Shown: positions 17,648-26,043 of the stretch, one piece after another
Layout of the letters: the number at the start of each line of letters is the position of its first letter
How positions within the stretch are numbered: the stretch's first letter is position 1
Assembly: GCA_910589665.1 (NCBI GenBank)
Contig: CAJUTR010000011.1
Coordinates: forward strand, 15,612 to 79,611
DNA from: an uncultured Eubacterium sp.
GTDB lineage: Bacteria; Bacillota; Clostridia; Lachnospirales; Lachnospiraceae
Direction of reading: 5' to 3'
Length of the DNA: 64,000 bases
Program-made: the position numbers and the translations under genes
Notes under the pieces: generated by a model
Told to the model about the DNA's origin: nothing
The model's database searches: none
What the model saw: the letters and a program-made list of their open reading frames with translations, nothing else

Positions 17648-20457
17648 ATATAAAAAACTGGATGATAAGAAATGAGAAGCAAAAAGGGGTTCTGTTTTTG
17701 CTTCTATTTTCTATTGCCTTTTTGGGAATCTTTCTTTGTACGTACGCGCTGTTTTTCCTAAACGGGAAATCCTTTATCTGGAATTATGATGGTATAAAAC
17801 AGCACTTTGCGGCGCTCGTCTATCTGGGCCGCTACTACCGGGAACTGGCTGGTTCGTTTATGCGTGGGGACTTTACGCTGCCGATGTTTGATTTTTCGAT
17901 TGGCATGGGGGAAGATATCATAACAACGCTGAATTTTTATGGACTGGGCGATCCGCTCACCCTGTTAGCGGCTTTTGTTCCCGAACAAAAGATGGAAGCA
18001 TTATACAATTTTCTTGTGGTCTTCCGCATGTATTTGTCTGGTCTGTCGTTTGCCTGGATGTGCCGGCAGCATGGAAAACGCTATAGTGCCGCGTTTATCG
18101 GGGCGCTGATCTATGCGTTTTCGGGGTATGCACTGCATGTGGCAGTGAAGCATCCGTTTTTTGTCATTCCGATGATCTTTCTTCCACTCTCGGTCGTTGG
18201 ACTGGAGCGTGCACTTGATCAAAAGAAGCTGTCGCTTTTGATCTCACTGGTCTTTTTGACAGCATTGAACGGGTTTTACTTTTTTTATATGAATACGGTG
18301 TTTCTCGTTTGGTATGCGGCTGTCCATCTGGTCTGCAGGAAGGCGGGGGCGATGGAATGGCTGAAGAGCATCGGGAGGTGCGCGGCTGCTTACGCGGTCG
18401 GAATCTCGATGGCAGCCGTGATCTTTCTGCCGACAGCCGTTTCGTTTCTGACCGGAACGAGAAGCGAGAGTTCGGTAAACCCGGGAAATCTCCTGCATTT
18501 TAATTTTTCCCGCTATCTTGATATGGCAGCGAGAGCAATCGGGACGCCGAGGATCACTTGGGATTATCTCGGACTCGTTTCTCTCGTACTTCCAGCGCTC
18601 GTCGTGCTGTTTGCCGTTCCTCTCCGACGGAGAGGGTTATTTCGACGAGACGGTTCGATTCGACAGGACTGTTTGTCTCAGCAGAGCGGATTGTCCCGAC
18701 CGAACAGTTTGATTTGCAAAAATAAAGAGTTAAAGGTAAATATAATTATCTGGACTGCGCTGATGCTCCTGCCTCTTGGTGGGTATGTGTTAAATGGTTT
18801 TTCGTATGTGTCCGGGCGCTTTTTGTATCTCGTGGCATTTGTGTATGTGATGGGAACGGTTGAGGCGCTCCCTGTGCTGCTCTCACTGAATAAGAGGAAC
18901 ATAAAGATCTGCTCGGTGGCGGGATTGGTATACGGGGTAGTAGTTTTGATGTCCAAAGACGGCGGGTTCTATGAGGGGTTTGGCATGATCATGCTCGCCG
19001 TGACTCTATTCCTCCTTTTTTCCGGCTGGTTTCGTGGTCTGGGACAGAGATGGAAACTTTCACTGCTGACCGTCGTTCTATCTTTGAATATGATTGGAAA
19101 CGGCTGGTTTTTGTTTGGGGCGCAGGGGTATGTCAAAGAGTTTGAAGATGCGGGGACGGCGCTTGAGACGCTACGCAGAGCGCCAGAGAATGAATCGCTG
19201 GCAGGGGCAGAGGAGGCATCCGGGGCAGAGGTTTTTTACCGCGTCGGCTCTTCGGTCTGCACGAGTGAGAACGCGGCGATGGTAAATGGAAACTACGGGG
19301 TGTCAAGCTATTTTTCGATGTCAAATCCAAACCGGATCCGATATTTGCTGGAGATGGAAAACGGAGGCGTGCTTGACAGTATGTTTAAGATCGCGGGCAT
19401 GGACGGGAGGACCGCTCTGTTAGCGCTGGCATCGGTCAAATATTACGCGGTGCCGCAGGAGTCTTCGCAGGGGGGGGTACCATATGGCTTCAAACTCGTG
19501 AAAGAGTTTGAAAGGGGTCGGAAGCGGTACGGATTGTATGAAAATGAAAATTTCCTGCCGCTAGGCATCACGTTTGATCGATACGTGTGTGAGTCGGACG
19601 TACGCAGCATGAGCGGCTTGGAAAAACAGGATCTCATGCTGAAAACGGTCGTTTTGGAAGAGGAAGTGCCCGGAATATCAAAAGTGGATGTGACGCAGCA
19701 GACGGAACGTAAAAATCAACAGAATGCGGAACTGTGCAACGTGCCGTTTACGATCCTGCCGGATGAGAATGTCGAGTTGAAAGGGGACACGGTCCGCATC
19801 AAAAAGGGCGGAGCGAGAATCACGATCGAGTGGGAGACAAAAGAGGCCGGAGAATATTATGTTTGTTTGGGGAATTATAAAATAAAAAGTAAGGAGCGGA
19901 CGTATTGTGATATCACGATGTCATGTCATGATACCGAGAAGACGATACGGGCGCTGAAAGATACGTGGAACTGGTACTTTGGGCGAGAACGATATTTGTT
20001 AAATATGGGTTTTATAAATTGGAAAGAGCAGCATACGAACTGCGTCATCAAATTCCAGTCCTCCGGAACTTTTTTGAAATCCGATCTGAAGGTCTATGTC
20101 CAAAGTATGGATCCGTATGTAGATACCATGGCAAAGCGGAGAGAGGACGTTTTGGAAAACGTTGCGATAGAGAAAAACCGAGTGGGCGGCGGGATTTCAG
20201 TGAAAGAAAAGAAGCTGTTGTTCTTATCGATCCCGTATAGTGACGGCTGGCGGGCAGATGTCGATGGGAAAGAGGCGAAAATCCTCCGTGCGGATACGGC
20301 TTATATGGCATTGGAACTCGAGCCGGGCAGCCATCAGATCGAATTGGAGTATACGACGCCGTTTATCCGGCTGGGCGGCGGTATGACCGTACTCGGGTGT
20401 CTGGTATTTGCCGGTTATGTATGGATGAGTCGAAGGGGGAAGAAACGTGGAGTATAA
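17638..20457 (+). CDS. YfhO family membrane protein (GT-C glycosyltransferase)
   Basis: 939 residues. Residues 15-500 contain about 12-13 hydrophobic segments, residues 500-900 are extracytoplasmic and beta-rich, and a final helix ends in RRGKKRGV. The first loop IWNYDGIKQHFAALVYLGRYYRE, then MFDFSIGMGEDIITTLNFYGLGDPL, and the C-terminal SIPYSDGWRADVDGKE and LEPGSHQIELEYTTPFIRLGGG are textbook YfhO. Members glycosylate lipoteichoic acid or wall polymers using polyprenyl-phosphate sugars. It overlaps the mutase stop by ten bases. It is a paralogue of the truncated protein at the left edge. Confidence 0.87.
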   Translation: MWVNIKNWMIRNEKQKGVLFLLLFSIAFLGIFLCTYALFFLNGKSFIWNYDGIKQHFAALVYLGRYYRELAGSFMRGDFTLPMFDFSIGMGEDIITTLNFYGLGDPLTLLAAFVPEQKMEALYNFLVVFRMYLSGLSFAWMCRQHGKRYSAAFIGALIYAFSGYALHVAVKHPFFVIPMIFLPLSVVGLERALDQKKLSLLISLVFLTALNGFYFFYMNTVFLVWYAAVHLVCRKAGAMEWLKSIGRCAAAYAVGISMAAVIFLPTAVSFLTGTRSESSVNPGNLLHFNFSRYLDMAARAIGTPRITWDYLGLVSLVLPALVVLFAVPLRRRGLFRRDGSIRQDCLSQQSGLSRPNSLICKNKELKVNIIIWTALMLLPLGGYVLNGFSYVSGRFLYLVAFVYVMGTVEALPVLLSLNKRNIKICSVAGLVYGVVVLMSKDGGFYEGFGMIMLAVTLFLLFSGWFRGLGQRWKLSLLTVVLSLNMIGNGWFLFGAQGYVKEFEDAGTALETLRRAPENESLAGAEEASGAEVFYRVGSSVCTSENAAMVNGNYGVSSYFSMSNPNRIRYLLEMENGGVLDSMFKIAGMDGRTALLALASVKYYAVPQESSQGGVPYGFKLVKEFERGRKRYGLYENENFLPLGITFDRYVCESDVRSMSGLEKQDLMLKTVVLEEEVPGISKVDVTQQTERKNQQNAELCNVPFTILPDENVELKGDTVRIKKGGARITIEWETKEAGEYYVCLGNYKIKSKERTYCDITMSCHDTEKTIRALKDTWNWYFGRERYLLNMGFINWKEQHTNCVIKFQSSGTFLKSDLKVYVQSMDPYVDTMAKRREDVLENVAIEKNRVGGGISVKEKKLLFLSIPYSDGWRADVDGKEAKILRADTAYMALELEPGSHQIELEYTTPFIRLGGGMTVLGCLVFAGYVWMSRRGKKRGV

Positions 20458-23113
20458 ATTTCGATTTTCAGTTGTGATCCCGGTGTATCTTGTGGAAGGG
20501 TATCTGGCGGAGACGCTTGATTCGGTCATTGCGCAGGATATCGGGTTTTCGCAGCATATTCAGGTCATCCTTGTAAATGACGGGAGTCCGGATGACAGCG
20601 AGTCGATCTGCCTGGCGTATCAGAAGCGTTACCCGGACAATATCGTATATGTGAAACAGGAAAATGCCGGAGTCAGCGCGGCGAGGAATCACGGCATGAA
20701 GTATGTCGAGGGAAAATATGTAAACTTTTTGGACTCCGATGATAAATGGACGAAAAATAGTTTTCGGGCTGTATACCATTTTTTTGAAAAGCAGTATGAC
20801 AAGATCGATCTCGTTTCGTGTCCGCAGAAGTTTTTTGAGGCAAGGGACGAATATCTCTGGCTGGCATTTAAGTATGAAAATGGCAGCCGGATCATTGATG
20901 TTTTAGAAAAGTATAATTACATCCAAATGCACGTAACGGCGTCTTTTGTGAAAGCGGAAGTGCTTGCGCGCCATTCGTTTGACGAGGATCTGAAATTTGC
21001 GGAAGATTCCAAGTTTGTAAATTCCGTGATACTCGAAAAATTGAAATACGGTGTGGTGTCAGATGCGCTGCATCTTTATCGGAAGCGCGTCAATGCGTCC
21101 TCTGCGATCCAGAATAAAGGCGTATCGAAAGAATGGTACCTGGACACGCCAAAGCACTATTATCTAGAACTGATCGAGGAATCGATCGACAAATACGGTA
21201 CCGTGCTTTTGTACGTACAGTACCTGATCCTGTATGATTTTCAGTGGCGCCTGCGCGATGACCTGTCGCGGATCCTGACAGAAGAAGAGCAGGAGTGGTA
21301 CGAAGACTGCCTGAAAGAGATGCTGAATCATATGGACGATGACCTCATCTGCCATTTGGATAAGATGTATGTGGAATATAAAATATTTGCGCTCTCCCTC
21401 AAATATGGCCGCGATATTCGGAAAGAACTGAAATACCGGAAGGGGAGTTTGTATTTTCATCATATTAAGATATACAGCTTTCAGGCAAAGTCGTTGTTTT
21501 CTGTTGATGTGCTGGAAGTAAAAGAGGGGATGCTCCAATTGTCCGGCCGCATCTGGTGTCCGTTTGCGGATGAGACGGACTTCTATTTTCAAAATGAGAA
21601 GGGCGAGCAGTTTCCCATCCGTTCGAAACCGGCGGGATTTCGAAAAGCGGTCATTTTCGGCAGGGAGATCATGCGCGTGCGGGGATATGAAGCTGTGCTT
21701 CCGCTTTCAGGTGTCCGCGAATACCGCGCGTTTGCCACATATCAGGGCCGTTTTCCCCAAAAGCTTTTTATTCGTGCGGGTAAGTTCTCACATCTGAGCC
21801 AGGAAGTCAGTGAGATCTACTATCACGACGGCGGGTATCTATTCGATCATGAGGAGGAAGAAGGAAGGATCTGCATCCGGCGAAAGCGCTTTTTCCCGCA
21901 TATGATGAGGGAATTGCGCCTTTTAGGCAGATGTATGAAAGACAAAAAATATGAGATCGCTGCGTACCGCATCCTGTATCACCTTGTAAAACCGTTTTTG
22001 CGCAGGGAGCGGTGGATCGTCATGGAGCGTATCCATGTGGCGGGTGACAATGCGGAACATTTTTTCCGTTTTTTGGCGGAACATGCAGAGAGGGATGTGA
22101 AGGCGTATTTCACGATTTCGGAAGACAGTGAAGATTTTAACCGGATGAAGAAGATCGGAAAGGTGCTGCCTTTCCGCCAGTTTCGATATAAATTAAATAT
22201 ACTTTTAGCTAAAAACATCATTTCCTCCCAAGGAGAAGATAATATTTTTAATCCGTGGGATAAAGACAGCGTGTATATACGTGATCTGTATAAATATAAG
22301 TTCATTTTTTTGCAGCACGGGATCATAAAGGATGATCTGTCGGAATGGTTGAATAAGTTTAATAAGAACCTCCATATGTTTGTTACTTCTGCGAAACCGG
22401 AATATGAGTCGATCCTGAACGGGGATTATTTTTATGACGGATCGGTCGTCAAGCTGACGGGACTGCCGCGGTACGATAACTTAAATCAGAATATAAGACC
22501 TGAGAAGTCTGTGATCATCATGCCGACTTGGCGTTTTTCCCTGGCGTGCCGTCTCAATAACGACACGGGCGAGAGGATTTATAACCCTTTGTTCCGAGAA
22601 TCGACGTTTTTCCGTTTTTACCAGAAGCTGATACAGGATGAGAGGCTGATTGCAGCGTTAAAGAGGAATGGGTATACGGGAAAATTTTTCCTCCACACGC
22701 ATCACCGGGTGCAAATGAAAGATTTTGAGGATAATGAGACGATCCGTCTGTTGCGGGACGGCATTGATTATCAGGAAGAGTTTGAAAAGAACGCGCTTCT
22801 CGTCACGGATTTTTCAAGCGTGGCATTTGATTTTGCTTATTTGAAAAAACCTGTCATCTATACGCAGTTTGATCTGGACACGTTTTTTCAGGGCCAGGTG
22901 TACTCCAAAGGGTATTTTGACTATGAGAGAGACGGGCTCGGGCCAGTTTGTTATGATTACGAGACGACGGTGCAGACGATCATCGACTATGTGGAGCGGG
23001 ACTGCCAGCTTGCGCATCGTTATGATGAGCGGAGCAGCCAATTCTACCGCTGGTTCGACAGCGATAACTGTAAACGGGTGTACGAGGAGATCCGCGCGCT
23101 CAGAAAGCCGTGA
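20447..23113 (+). CDS. Bifunctional GT2 glycosyltransferase / CDP-glycerol-type phosphotransferase
   Basis: 888 residues in three parts. Residues 1-250 are a GT2 domain (FSVVIPVYLVEGYLAETLDSV, NFLDSDDKW). Residues 250-520 are a middle helical plus beta region. Residues 530-880 are a TagF/TarL-like phosphotransferase with LQHGIIKDDLSEW, IIMPTWRFS and LLVTDFSSVAFDFAYLKKPVIYTQFD. It should transfer both a sugar and glycerol- or ribitol-phosphate to a growing chain at the inner membrane face. The GTG start has AAGGGGGA upstream and overlaps the preceding gene by 11 bases. It may be the primase or linkage enzyme ahead of the TarL-like polymerase (inference). Confidence 0.85.
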   Translation: MEYKFRFSVVIPVYLVEGYLAETLDSVIAQDIGFSQHIQVILVNDGSPDDSESICLAYQKRYPDNIVYVKQENAGVSAARNHGMKYVEGKYVNFLDSDDKWTKNSFRAVYHFFEKQYDKIDLVSCPQKFFEARDEYLWLAFKYENGSRIIDVLEKYNYIQMHVTASFVKAEVLARHSFDEDLKFAEDSKFVNSVILEKLKYGVVSDALHLYRKRVNASSAIQNKGVSKEWYLDTPKHYYLELIEESIDKYGTVLLYVQYLILYDFQWRLRDDLSRILTEEEQEWYEDCLKEMLNHMDDDLICHLDKMYVEYKIFALSLKYGRDIRKELKYRKGSLYFHHIKIYSFQAKSLFSVDVLEVKEGMLQLSGRIWCPFADETDFYFQNEKGEQFPIRSKPAGFRKAVIFGREIMRVRGYEAVLPLSGVREYRAFATYQGRFPQKLFIRAGKFSHLSQEVSEIYYHDGGYLFDHEEEEGRICIRRKRFFPHMMRELRLLGRCMKDKKYEIAAYRILYHLVKPFLRRERWIVMERIHVAGDNAEHFFRFLAEHAERDVKAYFTISEDSEDFNRMKKIGKVLPFRQFRYKLNILLAKNIISSQGEDNIFNPWDKDSVYIRDLYKYKFIFLQHGIIKDDLSEWLNKFNKNLHMFVTSAKPEYESILNGDYFYDGSVVKLTGLPRYDNLNQNIRPEKSVIIMPTWRFSLACRLNNDTGERIYNPLFRESTFFRFYQKLIQDERLIAALKRNGYTGKFFLHTHHRVQMKDFEDNETIRLLRDGIDYQEEFEKNALLVTDFSSVAFDFAYLKKPVIYTQFDLDTFFQGQVYSKGYFDYERDGLGPVCYDYETTVQTIIDYVERDCQLAHRYDERSSQFYRWFDSDNCKRVYEEIRALRKP

Positions 23114-23128
23114 AAGGGGGAGATGCCG

Positions 23129-24268
23129 ATGGGAGCAAGGGAAATTTCAGGAAATCGTACGTGGCTGAGTGATATCGAGCCATCAGTTCCTCTCGTCGTC
23201 CTATGCGGGGAAACGCCGGATGGGAAAGGGCATATAGCGGCAGTCGAAGAACATTTTGATTATGCCGCGGCCGACCCGGGCCGTATCTTGCTGCGCCGCG
23301 CAGGGTGGAAGTCATTGGAAGAGGCGGGAGAAGCGTCGGACTTTTTTTCAATCTGCCGGCTGTTTTTAGAGGAATCTCGTTTTTATGCGCAGCCGGACAA
23401 ATGGCGAAAGGAACGGAAGAATAGGGAACAAATGGGGGACGATTTGGCGCTGTCAAAAGCGATGGACGGCTATGAGGAGATCATTGATCAGGTTGTGCAG
23501 ACTTACGGAGAATTCCTTCCATTTTTTCAGTGCCTCATCTTGCAGGATCTGGTGCCGCGCTTACAGACAGCACAGACATGTCAACAGATAGGAGTGGAGG
23601 AGGAATCGCTCCGGCAGCTATTAGGACGGTTCGATGATGATATGATCGCCGGGTGTGGCATACCCGGAGACATACTGATCCGGCTGCTTTCGTTTAAATA
23701 TCAGACGGACATTTGTGACAAGCTTGTATATCGCAGCGGAAAACTGAAATTTGAGAATCTGCTCGTCGTACCACTGAAAGAAAATCCGTTTGTCGTGGAT
23801 CATATGACATGTGAGGATGGTATATGCCGTCTAGGGGGTACGGTGATGCTTCCTCTCGAGAATGACGTGCTGGAATATTATTATGCCGATAACCGGAATC
23901 GCAGTTATGAGATCGAGTGGGAGGATGGACCGGAACTGTACTTTTTAGGCGAGCGCATGCGGACGAGGAAACGGTTTACGGCGCAGTTGAACGTGGGTAA
24001 AAAGCCAGTCGGGATGCGGTTCATGTACCAGTATAAGGGCGCGTTTCATGCCAGGATCCGGATGACATTTTCGGATGAGATCGGGATCGAGGAGGATACA
24101 AGTCGAAACACGGCCGTTTTCGGAAGGTATTATATGAAGATGGAAAACAGGATCTTATTTGTGTCACCGCTCCAATGGAAAACGAAATTAAAGCTTTTCT
24201 TTACTTTTTCGCGAAAAAGCATTAAAATGAAACAAGAAAAGAAAGGAAGGATAAGAGGAACACTATGA
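23129..24268 (+). CDS. Stand-alone homologue of the middle domain of the upstream bifunctional transferase
   Basis: About 380 residues with neither a GT2 nor a phosphotransferase domain. Residues 110-370 align by eye with residues 245-505 of the preceding protein: YGEFLPFFQCLILQDLVPRL against YGTVLLYVQYLILYDFQWRL, and SFKYQTDICDKLVYRSGKLKF against SLKYGRDIRKELKYRKGSLYF. It is therefore a diverged duplicate that kept only the linker region, perhaps as a structural partner. ATG at 23129 sits eight bases after GGGGG; ATG at 23123 is also possible. It overlaps tarI by four bases. No enzymatic motif seen. Confidence 0.65.
   Translation: MGAREISGNRTWLSDIEPSVPLVVLCGETPDGKGHIAAVEEHFDYAAADPGRILLRRAGWKSLEEAGEASDFFSICRLFLEESRFYAQPDKWRKERKNREQMGDDLALSKAMDGYEEIIDQVVQTYGEFLPFFQCLILQDLVPRLQTAQTCQQIGVEEESLRQLLGRFDDDMIAGCGIPGDILIRLLSFKYQTDICDKLVYRSGKLKFENLLVVPLKENPFVVDHMTCEDGICRLGGTVMLPLENDVLEYYYADNRNRSYEIEWEDGPELYFLGERMRTRKRFTAQLNVGKKPVGMRFMYQYKGAFHARIRMTFSDEIGIEEDTSRNTAVFGRYYMKMENRILFVSPLQWKTKLKLFFTFSRKSIKMKQEKKGRIRGTL
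24200..24228 (+). promoter_or_regulatory. Promoter with embedded palindrome before tarI
   Basis: TTTACT (24200-24205), 17 bases, TAAAAT (24223-24228), 37 bases before the tarI ATG. The sequence CTTTTTCGCGAAAAAG (24204-24219) is a perfect 16-base palindrome covering the end of the -35 box and the spacer, where an operator would sit. All of it lies inside the end of the upstream coding region. Confidence 0.5.
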
Positions 24269-24972
24269 TTTACGGAGTTGTACTTGCAGGAGGCGTCGGA
24301 AGCCGGATGGGTGATATGGGAAAACCGAAACAGTATTTACTGCTCGGGGATAAGCCGATTTTAATCCATACGCTCGAAAAATTTTATATGCAGAGTGAGT
24401 TTGAACAGGTGCTGGTATTGTGTCCGGCCGAGTGGCTGCCGCATACGAAAAACCTCATACGGAAATATATGAAGGACGATGGACGGATCGTTGTGCTGAA
24501 GGGGGGAGAAACCCGGAACGAGACGATCATGAACGCGGTCGCTTATATCGAGTCAGAGGGAAATCTGGACGAGGAGACGATCATTGTCACGCACGATTCG
24601 GTGCGTCCGTTTGTGACGCAGCGTATTTTAGAGGAAAATATCCGCTATGCCAAAGAATACGGCGCGTGTGATACGGCTGTGGCGGCAACGGATACGATCG
24701 TGTGCAGCGAGGATCAGGTGCTGATCAGTGAGATCCCAGAGCGCCGAAGGATGTATCAGGGACAGACGCCGCAGACGTTTCAGGCATTAAAACTGAAGCG
24801 GTTATACCATGAACTGAGTGATGAAGAGAAGGCGCTGCTCACCGATGCGGCGAAGATTTTCGTGATGAAGGGTGAAAAGGTTCATATCGTCGAAGGCGAA
24901 GTGTTTAACATTAAAATTACGTATCCGTATGACCTGAGGGTGGCGGAAGCGCTCATCCATGACGGCAAGTAG
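24265..24972 (+). CDS. tarI: Ribitol-5-phosphate cytidylyltransferase
   Basis: 235 residues of the IspD/TarI family. Forms CDP-ribitol from CTP and ribitol-5-phosphate. The CTP loop is VLAGGVGSRMGDMGKPKQYLLLGDKPI, followed by THDSVRPFVT and QGQTPQTFQ. IspD is similar, but the immediate partner tarJ and the polymerase after it make TarI the better call. AGAGGA five bases before the ATG supports the start, which overlaps the previous stop (ATGA). Confidence 0.88.
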   Translation: MIYGVVLAGGVGSRMGDMGKPKQYLLLGDKPILIHTLEKFYMQSEFEQVLVLCPAEWLPHTKNLIRKYMKDDGRIVVLKGGETRNETIMNAVAYIESEGNLDEETIIVTHDSVRPFVTQRILEENIRYAKEYGACDTAVAATDTIVCSEDQVLISEIPERRRMYQGQTPQTFQALKLKRLYHELSDEEKALLTDAAKIFVMKGEKVHIVEGEVFNIKITYPYDLRVAEALIHDGK

Positions 24973-24981
24973 GAGGCATCT

Positions 24982-26016
24982 ATGCTAAATGCAGTGTATC
25001 GCCTTGTGGCTCCGAGGCGGTTTGAGGTTGAATTTACGAATATAGACCTGTGCAGCAAAAAACTGATCGTGCGGCCGACCCATCTATCGATCTGTAACGC
25101 GGACCAGCGGTATTATCAGGGGAAGCGGGCGGATGATATTTTGAAGAAGAAGCTGCCGATGGCGCTCATCCATGAGGGGATCGGGCAGGTAGTGTTTGAT
25201 CCGGAAGGGGAGTTTTCACCGGGGGAGCAGGTCGTGATGATACCGAACACGCCGCCGGAAGACGCGGGGGCAGATACAGACGGTATTGCGGAAAATTACC
25301 GGCGGGATGCCCAGTTCCGCGCAAGTGGTTTTGACGGATTTATGCAGGATGTCGTGGAGATTCGGCGGGACCGCATCGTGCGCCTGCCAAAAGGCATCGA
25401 TCCATGTGTCGCCGCCTTTACGGAAATCGTGACAGTTAGTGTCCATGCGCTGCGGCGGTTTGACGCGATGGCGCGCCCGCACCGGAACGCGGTCGGCATA
25501 TGGGGCGATGGAAACTTAGGTTATATTACTGCCGTTCTCTTTCAGGCGATGTTTCCGGAGACGAAGCTCTATATATTTGGGATGAACCGGGACAAGCTTT
25601 CGGATTTTACGTTTGCGGACGATGTATTTCTCGTCACGGACATTCCGGAGGATCTCGAATTTGACCACGCCTTTGAGTGTGTGGGTGGAGAAGGAGCATC
25701 CAGGGCGATCAATCAGATCATTGACTTCATCCGCCCGGAAGGGACGATCTCTATTCTGGGCGTATCGGAAAATCCGGTGGCGGTAAATACCCGGATGATG
25801 CTGGAAAAGGGACTTCGGATGTTCGGCAGCAGCCGAAGCGGGCGGGACGACTTTCTGCGCACGATCGAGTTGTACAAATCCGATCCGGAAATCCTCGAAT
25901 ATTTTCAGAATATCATCGGCGCAAAGATTGAAGTGCAGTCGATCGGCGATATGAAACTGGCATTTGAGACAGATATACACAAGCAATTTGGAAAAACAGT
26001 CATGATATGGAAATAA
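24982..26016 (+). CDS. tarJ: Ribulose-5-phosphate reductase (zinc alcohol dehydrogenase family)
   Basis: 344 residues. Reduces ribulose-5-phosphate to ribitol-5-phosphate for TarI. Zinc-site and fold strings include RPTHLSICNADQRYYQGKR, ALIHEGIGQVV and the NAD(P) domain GIWGDGNLGYITAVLFQ. It matches TarJ in length and in its N-terminal LNAVYRLVAPRRFEVEF. TAGGAGG lies five bases before the ATG, ten bases after tarI, so the pair is coupled. Confidence 0.88.
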   Translation: MLNAVYRLVAPRRFEVEFTNIDLCSKKLIVRPTHLSICNADQRYYQGKRADDILKKKLPMALIHEGIGQVVFDPEGEFSPGEQVVMIPNTPPEDAGADTDGIAENYRRDAQFRASGFDGFMQDVVEIRRDRIVRLPKGIDPCVAAFTEIVTVSVHALRRFDAMARPHRNAVGIWGDGNLGYITAVLFQAMFPETKLYIFGMNRDKLSDFTFADDVFLVTDIPEDLEFDHAFECVGGEGASRAINQIIDFIRPEGTISILGVSENPVAVNTRMMLEKGLRMFGSSRSGRDDFLRTIELYKSDPEILEYFQNIIGAKIEVQSIGDMKLAFETDIHKQFGKTVMIWK

Positions 26017-26043
26017 TACGAAGAACAAAAAGTGAGGGAAATT

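Noticed and set aside
24265..24972. Gene considered as ispD of the MEP pathway
   Set aside because: Overlap and neighbours (tarJ, TarL-like polymerase) fit TarI better; sequence motifs alone do not separate the two with certainty.
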